A DNA stretch of 64,000 nucleotides from Phycisphaerae bacterium (GCA_002716385.1 PBAX01000014.1:165448-229447), one strand, 5' to 3'; counted from the first letter of the stretch, positions 1 to 9,839 are shown. Notes: a model not told the origin generated them from the letters alone. Translations and numbers: made by a program.

Positions 1-787
1 CACGAAGCATGCTTCGAACGCTGCTTGGGACCTTGAATCGCTCGAGACCGAGTTCCCGCATGGAATTGATGACGATCACCTTGCCGCCACGTCTCTTCAG
101 TCGCATGAGAGAACTCATCAGCCTTGGATGGTTCGAAGCGGGGTTGGCGCCGATCAGGAAGACGAGATCGGATTTCTCCAGATCTTCGAGTGTGACCGTC
201 GCCGTTCCCGAACCGGTCACGCTGGCCAATCCGACGCCCGATGCCTGATGGCAGTAGTACGAGCAGTTGTTGACGTTGTTGGTTCCCCAGAGTCGGGCGA
301 ACACGTGCATCAGAAACGCGGCTTCATTCGATGAGCGTCCACTCAGATAGAAGAAGGACTCGTCCGGTGGAACCGTCTTCATCATGTCGATGATCCGGTC
401 GGTAGCTTCCTTCCAGCTGACGGGGCGGTAGGCCAGATCCATCGGCCCTGCCATGAGCGGCGTGGTCAGACGGCCGAGGTTCTCCATCTCACGTGGAGAG
501 AGTTTTCCCATGCGATCGAATGTCAGACTTTCTATGAGCGAAGGCTCGATCCCGGCTTGAAGATCTGCCCCCATCGCCTGGACGGATTTCTTGCAGACCT
601 CCGGAAAGTGCCCTGCCTCATTGACCATGCCCCCACGCTGACCGCCCATCCCAAGTGCACAGGTCTTGCAGGCATTGCGACTTCGGAGGGCTCGCCACAT
701 CCGACGAAGACCTCCTGTTCGACGGGCCGTTCGCAGGGTATATGCGATCGCGGGCCATCCACCGCCATGTCTTGGTTTCCTTGCCAT
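1..787 (-). CDS. Molybdopterin oxidoreductase (formate dehydrogenase alpha-like), N-terminal part
   Basis: Partial gene running off the left edge; about 262 N-terminal residues are present. The start ATG at 787 gives MARKPRHGGGWPAIAYTL, then a conserved ACKTCALGMGGQRGGMVNE segment with Cys40, Cys43 and Cys65 as likely Fe-S ligands. Further on, YLSGRSSNEAAF and VFLIGANPASNHPRLM match the cofactor-binding region of the DMSO reductase superfamily, in the FdhF/YdeP-like group of oxidoreductases. Proteins of this group bind a bis-MGD molybdenum cofactor; the actual substrate is often unknown, and formate is only a default guess. The start lies 33 bp from the divergent kinase gene. No accessory Mo genes are in the window. 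The family is clear, the reaction is not. Confidence 0.85.
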   Translation of the reverse strand, partial: MARKPRHGGGWPAIAYTLRTARRTGGLRRMWRALRSRNACKTCALGMGGQRGGMVNEAGHFPEVCKKSVQAMGADLQAGIEPSLIESLTFDRMGKLSPREMENLGRLTTPLMAGPMDLAYRPVSWKEATDRIIDMMKTVPPDESFFYLSGRSSNEAAFLMHVFARLWGTNNVNNCSYYCHQASGVGLASVTGSGTATVTLEDLEKSDLVFLIGANPASNHPRLMSSLMRLKRRGGKVIVINSMRELGLERFKVPSSVRSMLR

Positions 788-820
788 GACCTCAACCACT
801 CTATCGTTTAGCATTCACTC

Positions 821-2743
821 ATGGTCGAAGACTCCAGCAAGACGCCTTCCGGCACTCGAAGTTCAGGGCCCCTGATCGGGCGTCTGCTGGTTGTGGAGCC
901 AGATGAGCTGGTCAGAAGAATGCTCGCCATGAGCCTGCATTCTCTGGGCCACGTGGTGCTGACCGCGGAAAGTTCCGAAGCGGCAAGGGATGAGATCGCC
1001 TCCGAACCATTCGATCTGATCGTTCTGGATGCCGATGCGGATGGATCCATGAGTCTGCTGGACTGGCTTGGCAAACAGGACAGACCCACTCCGGTCATAG
1101 CGGCCTCCGCCAGAGACAAGACTCATCAGATCGTCCGGGCCTTTGAACGTGGTGTCACCGACTACCTGACCAAGCCCATCAATCTGGGAATCATGGCGGG
1201 TCGCGTCCAGTCGATTCTCCGTCTCATGTCGGATCCCGACGGGACGAATGGGCAGGTCAAGCCGCTCGATGCACTGAAGCAGATCGATCTACCCGCCATC
1301 GACAAGCAGCTTGAACAGGCCACCAGTGGACTTGGTGGTGCCGCGATGCTGCGGACCATGAACGACATTCTTCGAGATGCGCTTCAGGCGGAACGGGCCT
1401 CCGTGTTCCGCTACGACCCCGATCGCCATGAACTTCTTACGGTGGTGGCCCATGGTGAGGTGGAGGCACACGACTCCTCTCCATTGATCCGGATGAACGC
1501 GGATGATGGGCTGGCTGGCGCAGCGTTGGGGCTCGATCGGATGCTCAACATCCTTGATGCCTACGAGGATGAGCGATTCAATCCCGATTTCGATCAGAAG
1601 ACCGGCTTCAGAACCCGATCCGTTCTCTGCTTCCCGCTTCACGATGACCACGGTGACGCGATCGGAATCGCGCAGGTGCTCAATCGAAAACATGGCCCGT
1701 TCACGGCTGAATCAGAAATCATCGCCGGACAGCTGGCCACACGGTGCGCACATGCACTCAACAACGCCTTCTTCCAGGAGCCAGATGCCGTCAATCTCGT
1801 CGCCACGATCGTGGCCGAATCACCCGTGCTGCCCTCTGTCGATGAGACCGTCGTCATCACGGAAGCCAAGACTGCCGCACCGATCATCGTTCCTGATCCG
1901 AGCAGCCCCAAATCGATGCTGGGCACGAATCTCGGCAGGTATCACCTCCAGTCGATCCTGGGTGCCGGCATGCAGGGTGTCGTGTTCCAGGCGACCGATG
2001 AACTGCTTGAACGCGATGTCGCGATCAAGATGCTCGGCCTCCACTCCGGCCGAATAGAAAACGTACGAAAGCAGTTCATGCTCGAAGCTCGAACGATGGC
2101 CCGATTGAATCATCCCCAGACGGTCGGCATCCACGATGTCGGCGAATTCGACGGGTCCATGTATCTGGTCATGGAGTTGTGTCGAAGCACGGCCGGGAAT
2201 CTGCTCAAGGAATCAGGGACGATCGAGTACCCGCAATGTCTCTCCATCATCCGAGATGCCTGTCTTGGACTTGGCGCCGCGCACAAACGGGGCATGATCC
2301 ACCGCGACATCAAACCCGACAACATCCTTCTCGATGCCGATGGAAGAGGGAAGCTCAGTGATTTCGGTCTGGCCATGGCGGCCAATACCACGGACCTGAG
2401 TGGAGACAATCGAATCGTCGGGACACCGCACTACATGAGTCCGGAACAGTGCCGTGCCGAACCGGTCGACCATCGAAGCGATCTCTACGCCCTAGGGGGC
2501 ACCTTCTTCCATCTGGCGACCGGCCAGCCTCCGTTCAACCATTACGCGACTGTGGATGAAGTGCTGGAAGCGCAATGCAATGAAGAGATTCCCGACCCCG
2601 GAACGATCTGCCCCACTCTGGCAGGCGACTGCACGACGGTCATCCGTCTTTGCCTGGCCAAGAAACCCTCAGACCGGTATCAGACCGCCTGGGCCCTGCT
2701 TGAGGACATTCAGGCATTGCTCGACAGAACAGAGATCGACTGA
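821..2743 (+). CDS. REC-GAF-Ser/Thr protein kinase
   Basis: A 640-residue multidomain signalling protein. Residues about 22-140 form a response-regulator receiver: acidic pair in VVEPDE, phosphoacceptor Asp70 in IVLDADADG, switch Ser in IAASARD and Lys118 in LTKPIN. Residues about 165-315 form a GAF domain. Residues about 375-635 form a Hanks-type kinase with glycine loop GAGMQGVV, catalytic HRDIKPDN near 493, DFG near 513 and GTPHYMSPEQ. All catalytic residues look intact. No membrane segment is seen, so it should be cytoplasmic. No Shine-Dalgarno is visible before the ATG. A STAS-domain gene follows 39 bp downstream on the same strand, which suggests the kinase phosphorylates it or works beside it; that link is inference. 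Confidence 0.93.
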   Translation: MVEDSSKTPSGTRSSGPLIGRLLVVEPDELVRRMLAMSLHSLGHVVLTAESSEAARDEIASEPFDLIVLDADADGSMSLLDWLGKQDRPTPVIAASARDKTHQIVRAFERGVTDYLTKPINLGIMAGRVQSILRLMSDPDGTNGQVKPLDALKQIDLPAIDKQLEQATSGLGGAAMLRTMNDILRDALQAERASVFRYDPDRHELLTVVAHGEVEAHDSSPLIRMNADDGLAGAALGLDRMLNILDAYEDERFNPDFDQKTGFRTRSVLCFPLHDDHGDAIGIAQVLNRKHGPFTAESEIIAGQLATRCAHALNNAFFQEPDAVNLVATIVAESPVLPSVDETVVITEAKTAAPIIVPDPSSPKSMLGTNLGRYHLQSILGAGMQGVVFQATDELLERDVAIKMLGLHSGRIENVRKQFMLEARTMARLNHPQTVGIHDVGEFDGSMYLVMELCRSTAGNLLKESGTIEYPQCLSIIRDACLGLGAAHKRGMIHRDIKPDNILLDADGRGKLSDFGLAMAANTTDLSGDNRIVGTPHYMSPEQCRAEPVDHRSDLYALGGTFFHLATGQPPFNHYATVDEVLEAQCNEEIPDPGTICPTLAGDCTTVIRLCLAKKPSDRYQTAWALLEDIQALLDRTEID

Positions 2744-2782
2744 AAATGGAATTGAAGCTATCCTAGAAGGCCATCGTCAACG

Positions 2783-3205
2783 GTGATGATGTCGAGCAGT
2801 TCAGGGAGCGTACCGGTGTCAACACCCACACCATCACAGTCCACAGGCACTTCGCTTTTCGTCAATTTCGAAAACGATGGCGCCGTGCTGATTGCCCGGA
2901 TGGTCGGCCCCAACATCGGTCAACGTGAATCGGAGATCATCGTCCAGGCCTTCAAGGCCGCTCTGGATGCCGATCGTGACTCCCGCCATCTTCTGGTGGA
3001 CATGAGTGAAGTGACGTTCATGAACAGCATGGGCATCGGCATGCTTGTGGACATTCGAAGCCAGGCTGCCGGTAAGAAGATGAATCTCGTCATGGGCGGC
3101 GTGAAGGCCGAGCTGGAACAGCTCCTCAAGATGGTACGGCTGGACAAGCTCTTTACCATCTGCACCAACGACAAGCAGCTGGCCAAGGCCCTCAAGAAAC
3201 GCTGA
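2783..3205 (+). CDS. STAS-domain anti-anti-sigma factor-like protein
   Basis: A 140-residue protein, of which about residues 25-138 form a STAS (SpoIIAA/RsbV-like) domain. The LLVDMSEVTFMNSMGIG segment is the usual strand-loop-helix carrying the phosphorylatable serine (here in MNSMGIG). Such proteins bind anti-sigma kinases or larger signalling complexes, and are switched by serine phosphorylation. The first 25 residues are a Ser/Thr/Pro-rich tail not needed for the fold. Three consecutive ATG codons (2783, 2786, 2789) make the exact start uncertain; AGAAGG about 12 bp upstream is a weak ribosome site. It follows the REC-GAF-kinase gene and its last 14 bp overlap the convergent decarboxylase gene. 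Confidence 0.88.
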   Translation: MMMSSSSGSVPVSTPTPSQSTGTSLFVNFENDGAVLIARMVGPNIGQRESEIIVQAFKAALDADRDSRHLLVDMSEVTFMNSMGIGMLVDIRSQAAGKKMNLVMGGVKAELEQLLKMVRLDKLFTICTNDKQLAKALKKR

Positions 3206-4622
3206 GTGATTGCAGCAGTTCCCACGCCGCCTTCACATGGGCGCGGCTGGTTCGCCATTGCCCGATGCTGAACCTGATGACATACCGACCGTCCAGTGTG
3301 GCGTGACTGAACGCGACCTTGCCGGTGGCATTGGCCGCCTCCATGATCGCACGTGTCCGTTCGTTGCCGTCGACATGACTGAAGCATGCGAGGGTGAGCG
3401 GCGCCGGAGCCATGAGCTCGAAGTTCCCATCCTCCCGGATCCATCCGACCAGTTCCTGCATCATGGCCACATGATCCCGAACCATGGACCTGATCCCCTC
3501 CGCACCATAATGCCGAAGCACGAACCAGAGCTTCAAAGCCCGGAATCGACGTCCAAGCGGAATCTGCCAATCCCGATAGTCGATGACCGCCCCCGATGTG
3601 GTGGCCTGATTGCGGAGGTAGTCCGGAAGGATGCTCAGGGAGTTGATCAATTCGGAACGATCCGCGACCCAGAGACAGTTGCAGTCGAAGTTGACGAGCA
3701 TCCACTTGTGGGGATTCATCGTATAACTGTCCGCTGCCTGACAACCCGCCTGTATCCACCGATATTCCTCGCAACAAGCCGCGGTTCCGAACATGGCTGC
3801 ATCGACATGGAACCAGAGTCCGTGCTCACGACAGATGTCGTGGATCTGCTCGAGCGGATCGAAGGCGCCTGACGCGGTCGTTCCAACCGTGGTGCTCACG
3901 AAGAACGGACGAAGCCCGGCGGCCAGATCCGCTTCGATCGCCTTGCCCAGTGCGACCGGACACATGGCGTATGTTTCATCAACCTCGATCAAGCGTAGAT
4001 TCGTGCGTCCGATTCCGAGAATGCCGGCAGCCTTCTCGATGCTCGAATGAGCCTGAGTGGAGGTGTAGGCCACCAGGGTTTCATGCGCCGAACCACCATG
4101 CGATGAACCCTTGCCATCCGTCGCTCGATCGCGAGCCGCGATCATGGCACACACGACCGCGGAACTGGCGGTGTCCTGGATGACACCACCGCCTGTTCCC
4201 GTCGACAGGAACCGATCGCCAAGTCCCAGTAGTTCCGCCATCCAATCGAGCATTCGAGTCTCGATTTCCGTGCACGCCGGACTGGTGGACCACAGCATTC
4301 CCTGGACACCAAGCCCGCTGGAGACGAGGTCCGCCAGAATCGATGGGCCGGAGGAATTCGACGGGAAATAGGAGAACCAGTTGGGCGACTGCCAATGGGT
4401 GATGCCCGGCATCACGACCTTGTCCAGATCCGACATGATGCTGCTGAACGCCTCACCCGATTCGGGTGGATGCGATGGAATCATCCCCGACACATCGCCG
4501 GGTTCCACGGTCGACATCACCGGCCGGGATTCGACATCGGACAGATAGTCCGCCAGCCAGTCGATGACTTCATGACCATGCCGTCTGAACGATTCGGGAT
4601 CCATGTGGGGGATATCAGCCAT
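3192..4622 (-). CDS. Aromatic-L-amino-acid decarboxylase family (group II PLP decarboxylase)
   Basis: A 476-residue PLP enzyme of fold type I. The PLP-binding Lys306 lies in MNPHKWM, preceded by the HVDAAMFG strand whose Asp pairs with the pyridine nitrogen, and by the HSSIEKAAGILGIG region. The segment DYRDWQIPLGRRFRALKLW is typical of the AADC/tyrosine-decarboxylase branch rather than of glutamate decarboxylase. Length is normal for the family. The likely reaction is decarboxylation of an aromatic amino acid to an amine; which one (Tyr, Trp, Dopa) cannot be read here. Only 6 bp separate it from the upstream M3 peptidase gene, so the two are probably cotranscribed. Confidence 0.92.
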   Translation of the reverse strand: MADIPHMDPESFRRHGHEVIDWLADYLSDVESRPVMSTVEPGDVSGMIPSHPPESGEAFSSIMSDLDKVVMPGITHWQSPNWFSYFPSNSSGPSILADLVSSGLGVQGMLWSTSPACTEIETRMLDWMAELLGLGDRFLSTGTGGGVIQDTASSAVVCAMIAARDRATDGKGSSHGGSAHETLVAYTSTQAHSSIEKAAGILGIGRTNLRLIEVDETYAMCPVALGKAIEADLAAGLRPFFVSTTVGTTASGAFDPLEQIHDICREHGLWFHVDAAMFGTAACCEEYRWIQAGCQAADSYTMNPHKWMLVNFDCNCLWVADRSELINSLSILPDYLRNQATTSGAVIDYRDWQIPLGRRFRALKLWFVLRHYGAEGIRSMVRDHVAMMQELVGWIREDGNFELMAPAPLTLACFSHVDGNERTRAIMEAANATGKVAFSHATLDGRYVIRFSIGQWRTSRAHVKAAWELLQSLSVS

Positions 4623-4628
4623 TCCGGA

Positions 4629-6335
4629 TCAGGCAGGCAGTTCCGCCAGAGCCTCCTGGACATCGTCCATCAGAAGCTGCATCGTTCCCGGGCCGAAGTC
4701 GAACCGAAGCTCCGCTGCCTCGAACAGTTCCGGAAGTGGCCGTGAACCACCGAGTGTCATCGCCTTTCGATAGTTGGCGAGCGCCTTGTCGGGATCCCGT
4801 CGGTACTGACCCCACAACTGCAACGCACCGAGCTGGGCGATTCCATATTCGATGTAGTAGAAGGGCACACCGAACAGATGAAGCTGCTTCTGCCAGAACT
4901 TGGCTCGCTGAGCCTCGTATCCGGACCAGTCGACATCGGGCCCGAAACGCGCATGAAGCTCCAACCAGTAGATGTCGCGTTGATCGCGATCATGATTTGG
5001 ATGGGTATAGATCCAGTGCTGATAGGCATCGATGGTGGCGATCCAGCAGAGTGAATTGACAACACCTTCGAGATGCAGACGTCGGGCACGATTGGCTTCC
5101 TCTTCCGAGTAGAACTCGCCCAGGAACGGATGAGCGAGAAGCTCCATGCTCATGGAGGCGACTTCGGCGAACTCGATCGGCGAGTGACGGTAGGCCAGCA
5201 ACGGATCGTCTTCGCTGAGCATCGAATGGAAGGCATGTCCCGCCTCGTGGACCATCGTCTCGACATCACGCTGCAGCCCGGCCGCATTCATGAAGATGAA
5301 GGGGATCCGGGTTCGATCACGGTTGTACTGATAGCCTCCGGGCGCCTTGCCCTTCCGACTGTCCAGATCGAGACAACCACCACCGCGAAGTCGATCGAAC
5401 ATCTCACCAAGACCGGAATCCATACGGTGGAACAGACTGGATGTCTTGGTGACAAGCTCGGCGTCATCCTTGAAGGGAACCAGAGGCGTTCGACCCTTGA
5501 CATCTACCTCGAGGTCCCAGGGACGCAGAGAATCCACGCCCATCTCCGCCCGACGGTTGCGATTGCCCGCGTGCTGAAGTGGGACACAGACCTTCTCGAC
5601 GCCCTGATGGAAGGACTCACAGTCTGCGGGTGTGTAGTCGAAGCGATGCATCGCCTTGAACATGTACTCCCGGAAGTCCTCGCAGTCGGCATTGAGCGCC
5701 ATCTGGTTGCGGATCTCGATCATCTCGTCGTAGATGGCGTCGATCGCATCATGATCCTGATATCGACGGTTCATGGTCGCGACCCAGGCGCCTTCTCGAA
5801 CCGATCGATCGTTGTCCTGGAGGAACTTGCCCATCTGGGGCATCGTGTATTCCTCGCCCTGGAAATCGACCGACATGGCACCGCATATCTCGTCGTACTT
5901 CGTTCCAAGCTCCGTATCCTTGGTCTGGATCGGGATGTTCTCCTCGCGGAAGAGATTCACATCCGCTTCCATGTTCCGGATGAGGACGCCGTAGCGTTCC
6001 TTGTCGAGGTCGTCGACGTGAGGACATTGGACTATTCGGCGATCCAGCTGGAAACCAGCCTCCTTGAGATTCGGCTGGACCTCGCGTACATGATCCAGGA
6101 ACTTCTTGGTGATGGATTCGTCGTCCGTGTGGCACGTCATGTCTATGTACAGATTGGCCCCGGACTCGCTTGCAGCGGCATCGAGCTCGCTGCGATCGAT
6201 CAGCAGGGACTCGAGGCAGCCGGAGCAGCTCAAGGGACGGTCCATCAATCCCTTGTACAGGGGCTCCAGCACATCCCAACTCGAAGCATCGAGGGTTGCC
6301 GGAACATAATCATTGGGTGGGGGATATTGAGTCAT
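4629..6335 (-). CDS. M3 family oligoendopeptidase (PepF-like)
   Basis: A 568-residue metallopeptidase. The zinc motif HEAGH is at residues 363-367, and the EFAEVAS helix about 25 residues later supplies the third ligand (Glu). The C-terminal helical half (YYIEYGIAQLGALQLW) is characteristic of oligoendopeptidase F. No signal peptide, so it should degrade short peptides in the cytoplasm. An AAGGAA site lies six bases before the ATG and supports the start. It sits between ispE and the decarboxylase on the same strand. A second M3 peptidase, secreted and of the Dcp/OpdA type, is encoded at 34.5-36.6 kb. Confidence 0.93.
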   Translation of the reverse strand: MTQYPPPNDYVPATLDASSWDVLEPLYKGLMDRPLSCSGCLESLLIDRSELDAAASESGANLYIDMTCHTDDESITKKFLDHVREVQPNLKEAGFQLDRRIVQCPHVDDLDKERYGVLIRNMEADVNLFREENIPIQTKDTELGTKYDEICGAMSVDFQGEEYTMPQMGKFLQDNDRSVREGAWVATMNRRYQDHDAIDAIYDEMIEIRNQMALNADCEDFREYMFKAMHRFDYTPADCESFHQGVEKVCVPLQHAGNRNRRAEMGVDSLRPWDLEVDVKGRTPLVPFKDDAELVTKTSSLFHRMDSGLGEMFDRLRGGGCLDLDSRKGKAPGGYQYNRDRTRIPFIFMNAAGLQRDVETMVHEAGHAFHSMLSEDDPLLAYRHSPIEFAEVASMSMELLAHPFLGEFYSEEEANRARRLHLEGVVNSLCWIATIDAYQHWIYTHPNHDRDQRDIYWLELHARFGPDVDWSGYEAQRAKFWQKQLHLFGVPFYYIEYGIAQLGALQLWGQYRRDPDKALANYRKAMTLGGSRPLPELFEAAELRFDFGPGTMQLLMDDVQEALAELPA

Positions 6336-6380
6336 CTCTGTTCCTTCTCATGATTCGCTCCATGGAGCAATTGGTCTTCT

Positions 6381-7289
6381 TCAGGATGGATCGCCCAAGA
6401 TACCCGCTCCATGATCTATTGCAGAGACAGGTATGGTGGAAAGTCCCGTGGTGGACTGGATTTCGGCCGCAAGGGCCGTCGCTGCGGCGACATCGGCACA
6501 GGCGATGAAGAGGGTCGAACCACTTCCACTGACATGCACGGGCAAGCCGGCGATCCCGGCCAGTTGTTCGCGAATGTTCCCGAGGCCCGGGGCCACCTTC
6601 AGGGCGGGATCGGCCAGATCATTGAAGAGCCGATCACCATCGAATCCACTTTCAGCCAACGACCTGACTGCCGCGGGATCCACAGTGGTGGGATCCATCT
6701 CATCGAGCTTTCGATACACCGCTCCGGTCTCACAACCCATTTCAGGCAGAACGAGAACGGCATGAACATCGGGCGTCATGGGCAGATGCTCGACACGCTC
6801 GCCCGTACCTTCGACGATGGCACTGCCACCACGAACAAGAAACGGAATGTCGGATCCCAGTTTCGAGCCAAGCGATTCCAGCACATCATCCGTGAGCGAC
6901 AGATCGAACAGGGTGTTGATGCCTCGAAGCATCGCGGCCGCATCACTCGATCCACCACCGAGCCCGCCGCCAAGTGGTATTCGCTTTTCCAACTTCATCT
7001 GAACCGGCAAGGGACGACCGACATGCTTCTCGATGGACTGATGGGCACGAACCGCCAGATCGCTGGTCAGTGACCAGTCGATCTCTCGACGCTGCAATGC
7101 GTCCTCGTGCCACATGATGGCGTATCGAGATAATCGATCCGGTTCCAGAGCCGTCAGGGTCATCTCGTCATGGAGATCGATCGTAAGCATCCACGAACAG
7201 ATCGGATGCATGCCGTCCTCCGCAGGGGGTCCCACGGACAACGCGGCATTGATCTTGGCAGGAGCCTGAATGTGGATGGATCGCGTCAT
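6381..7289 (-). CDS. ispE: 4-diphosphocytidyl-2-C-methyl-D-erythritol kinase
   Basis: A GHMP-family kinase of 302 residues that phosphorylates CDP-ME in the MEP isoprenoid pathway. The N-terminal PAKINAAL and the ATP-binding PLGGGLGGGSSDAAAM (residues about 105-120) are diagnostic; the C-terminal HVSGSGSTLFIA is the third GHMP motif. The ATG at 7289 is chosen because it places MTRSIHIQAPAKIN at the terminus and leaves the start of the divergent UPF0145 gene free; a longer frame to 7379 would overlap that gene. It heads a minus-strand cluster with the M3 peptidase and the decarboxylase, with no obvious functional link. Confidence 0.94.
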   Translation of the reverse strand: MTRSIHIQAPAKINAALSVGPPAEDGMHPICSWMLTIDLHDEMTLTALEPDRLSRYAIMWHEDALQRREIDWSLTSDLAVRAHQSIEKHVGRPLPVQMKLEKRIPLGGGLGGGSSDAAAMLRGINTLFDLSLTDDVLESLGSKLGSDIPFLVRGGSAIVEGTGERVEHLPMTPDVHAVLVLPEMGCETGAVYRKLDEMDPTTVDPAAVRSLAESGFDGDRLFNDLADPALKVAPGLGNIREQLAGIAGLPVHVSGSGSTLFIACADVAAATALAAEIQSTTGLSTIPVSAIDHGAGILGDPS

Positions 7290-7348
7290 GATCTCGTACA
7301 GGATAGGCTGATGCGGGGCGTCTGCACCATTCAGAGGAGTCATGCCAC

Positions 7349-7684
7349 ATGGATACACCGAATATCGTCTGCACAACAACCTTCGATTTCGATGGTTACC
7401 GAATCAAGGAATACAAGGGGCTCGTGCGTGGAATCGTGGTTCGAGCACCCACCATCGCCCAGGGACTGATGGGAGGACTGAAGAAGATGGTCGGTGGCCG
7501 TATCGGCGCCTACAAGTCCATGTGCGAAGACGTCCGGATGGAAGCCTTGCAGGAGATGCTCCAGCATGCCCAGGAACTCGGCGCCAACGCCGTCGTCGGA
7601 CTGCGTTACGAATCATCGGAAGTGGCCACGGACGCTTCGGAGGTTCTCTGCTATGGAACAGCCGTCGTCATCGAGCCCAAATAG
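7349..7684 (+). CDS. UPF0145 (YbjQ-like) protein
   Basis: A 111-residue protein of the YbjQ/UPF0145 family. It shows the family's N-terminal TTTFDFDGYRIKEYKGLVRGI, a middle YKSMCEDVRMEALQEM helix and the C-terminal GANAVVGLRYESSEV followed by the YGTAVVI strand. Family members form pentameric rings of unknown function and are sometimes labelled heavy-metal-binding. AGAGGAG lies nine bases before the ATG. It is divergent from ispE and is followed by a kinase gene on the same strand. Confidence 0.9.
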   Translation: MDTPNIVCTTTFDFDGYRIKEYKGLVRGIVVRAPTIAQGLMGGLKKMVGGRIGAYKSMCEDVRMEALQEMLQHAQELGANAVVGLRYESSEVATDASEVLCYGTAVVIEPK

Positions 7685-7759
7685 AAAATCGATCAGAGCA
7701 TGAAACTGATCTACCATGGTGCGATATGGATGATCTGTTTCCCCTTGCCGTGAAACAAA

Positions 7760-9754
7760 TTGACCACTGATCCAACACAACCAGATCCCGACCCGAAGGT
7801 TCCTGAGGACCATGAGATCGAAACCGAGCTTCCAGCCGAGGCGGCACTAGAGAGCACGCTTCTACGGGAGATGGATTCGTCTTCAATGGCCCCACGCAGC
7901 ATCGGTCCCTACAAGATCAGTGCGATCATCGGACAGGGCGGAATGGGAACGGTCTACAAGGCCATGCAGGAATCGCCACGGAGAGCGGTTGCGCTCAAGG
8001 TCATGAAACGGGGTGTCACGTCCCGCAGCGCTCGCAAGCGGTTCGAGTACGAAGCACAGACGCTCGGTCGTCTTCGTCACGAGAACATCGCCCAGATCTA
8101 CGAGGCCGGCACACATGATGGAGAGGAAGCCAGCCAGCCGTACTTCGCGATGGAGTACATACCCAATGCCAGATCGATCACCGAATATGCCGAACACAAG
8201 AATCTCGGCACGAGAGAACGTCTCGCATTGTTCGCAAAGGTCTGTGAGGCCATTCAGCATGGACACCAGAAAGGGATCATCCATCGCGACATCAAGCCCG
8301 GGAACATCCTCGTAACGAGCAACGGCATACCCAAGGTGATCGATTTCGGAGTCGCCCGAAGCACGGATTCCGACATGGCCATCACCACGATGCGCACGGA
8401 TCTGGGGCAGCTCATCGGAACCCTGCAGTACATGAGTCCGGAGCAGTGCGACGCCGATCCCGATGACATCGATACACGAAGCGACGTCTATGCACTGGGG
8501 ATGGTGCTGTATGAACTCCTCACAGGAAGTCCTCCCTACGACATTCGAAACGCCGCCATCCACGAAGCCATCCGCGTGATCCGGGAGGAGGAGCCGACCA
8601 GACTCTCATCGATGAATCGAAGTCTTCGCGGCGACATCGAGACCATGACACTCAAGGCGCTCCAGAAGAATCGCGCCGTTCGCTACCAGAGCGCCACTGA
8701 ACTCAGCCAGGACATCTTTCGCTATCTCCATGACGAGCCCATTTCCGCGCGGCCTCCCGGCATGGTCGACAAGATTCGAAGATTCATTCGGAAGCGCAAG
8801 GCCTTCGCCACCTCGGCGGCCCTGATACTCCTCACCCTCAGCGTCTCGAGCATCGTCATTGGGATCTACGCGGCCGAGAAGAATCGCCGGGAGCGGGAGG
8901 CCATCATGCTCGAGGAATCGAGTGAGCAGATTCTGCGCATGGCTGGACATCTGACTGAGCAGGTGGGTGTCACGGACTACATGTCACCCACGATGATTGA
9001 ACGTGTGGCACTCCTGAACAGCCTCGACTACAAGGTCGAACGACTCTACATCGATGTGCTTGAAATGATGAAGACGACCCTTGGGGAGGAACATCCTCAC
9101 ACCATCCAGGCCATGATGAACCTTGGCTATCTCCATTCTCTCAATGAGGACTATGACAAGGCGGATCAGCAATACACGATTGCCCTGGATACCAGCCGTC
9201 GCATTCGCGACGAGGACCATCCGGAGACGATCGAGATCATCAAGCAGGTGGGCATACTCTCGATGATCACCGACAAGTACTCGAAGTCCAATCGCCTCCT
9301 GACGGAGGCGCTCGACCGATCGCGCCGTGTCTTCGGTGAGGATCATGAATATACAAACGGCATCGTCCTCAACATGGGCACGATGTACTACAAGCAGAAG
9401 GACTACGAAGCAGCCTTGGCGTGCTTCCTGGAATGCCTCGAAGTCGCCAGGCAACATGATGTGGACAAGAACGAGCATGCGGTGATCGATCTGAGCATTG
9501 GAACCGGCGAGTTGTACCAGTTGATGGAGCGATATGCCGAGGCAAGGCCGCATTACCTGTTTGCGCTCGATACCCACAAGCAATTGTTCGGCACCGACAA
9601 CAACGGCTATCTGATCAAGCTGGAGCATCTGATATCACTTCATCATGACTGGCACAAAGCCGAACCGAATGCCGGGCACGATGCAACGGCCGCCGAGTAC
9701 CAGACGAAACTGGATGGAATCAACCAGTGGTTGAACGAGAAGGCGAAGCGCTGA
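7760..9754 (+). CDS. Membrane Ser/Thr protein kinase with TPR sensor
   Basis: A 664-residue Hanks-type kinase. The kinase domain spans about 50-320, with GQGGMGTVYKA, VALKVM, HRDIKPGN near 175, VIDFGVARS and GTLQYMSPEQ all intact. A single membrane segment (about 348-372) follows, then a region with tetratricopeptide repeats (about 420-640), each holding the NLGYLH/NMGTMYY type of helix. The TPR half is presumably on the far side of the membrane from the kinase. This arrangement is very common in planctomycetes. The start is uncertain: the longest frame begins with TTG at 7760 without a visible ribosome site, and an ATG at 7871 would still give the whole kinase domain. Confidence 0.9.
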   Translation: MTTDPTQPDPDPKVPEDHEIETELPAEAALESTLLREMDSSSMAPRSIGPYKISAIIGQGGMGTVYKAMQESPRRAVALKVMKRGVTSRSARKRFEYEAQTLGRLRHENIAQIYEAGTHDGEEASQPYFAMEYIPNARSITEYAEHKNLGTRERLALFAKVCEAIQHGHQKGIIHRDIKPGNILVTSNGIPKVIDFGVARSTDSDMAITTMRTDLGQLIGTLQYMSPEQCDADPDDIDTRSDVYALGMVLYELLTGSPPYDIRNAAIHEAIRVIREEEPTRLSSMNRSLRGDIETMTLKALQKNRAVRYQSATELSQDIFRYLHDEPISARPPGMVDKIRRFIRKRKAFATSAALILLTLSVSSIVIGIYAAEKNRREREAIMLEESSEQILRMAGHLTEQVGVTDYMSPTMIERVALLNSLDYKVERLYIDVLEMMKTTLGEEHPHTIQAMMNLGYLHSLNEDYDKADQQYTIALDTSRRIRDEDHPETIEIIKQVGILSMITDKYSKSNRLLTEALDRSRRVFGEDHEYTNGIVLNMGTMYYKQKDYEAALACFLECLEVARQHDVDKNEHAVIDLSIGTGELYQLMERYAEARPHYLFALDTHKQLFGTDNNGYLIKLEHLISLHHDWHKAEPNAGHDATAAEYQTKLDGINQWLNEKAKR

Positions 9755-9839
9755 TCGCGATTTCGCTGACAGGCGTCAGTAGGTACTATTCAGACAGATC
9801 TCATTGAAGATGAGACCATAAGCAAGGAGCTCTCGAGCA

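Noticed and set aside
5073..6353. 426-codon plus-strand open frame
   Set aside because: It lies wholly opposite the M3 peptidase gene, shows no domain and follows from codon composition of the real gene.
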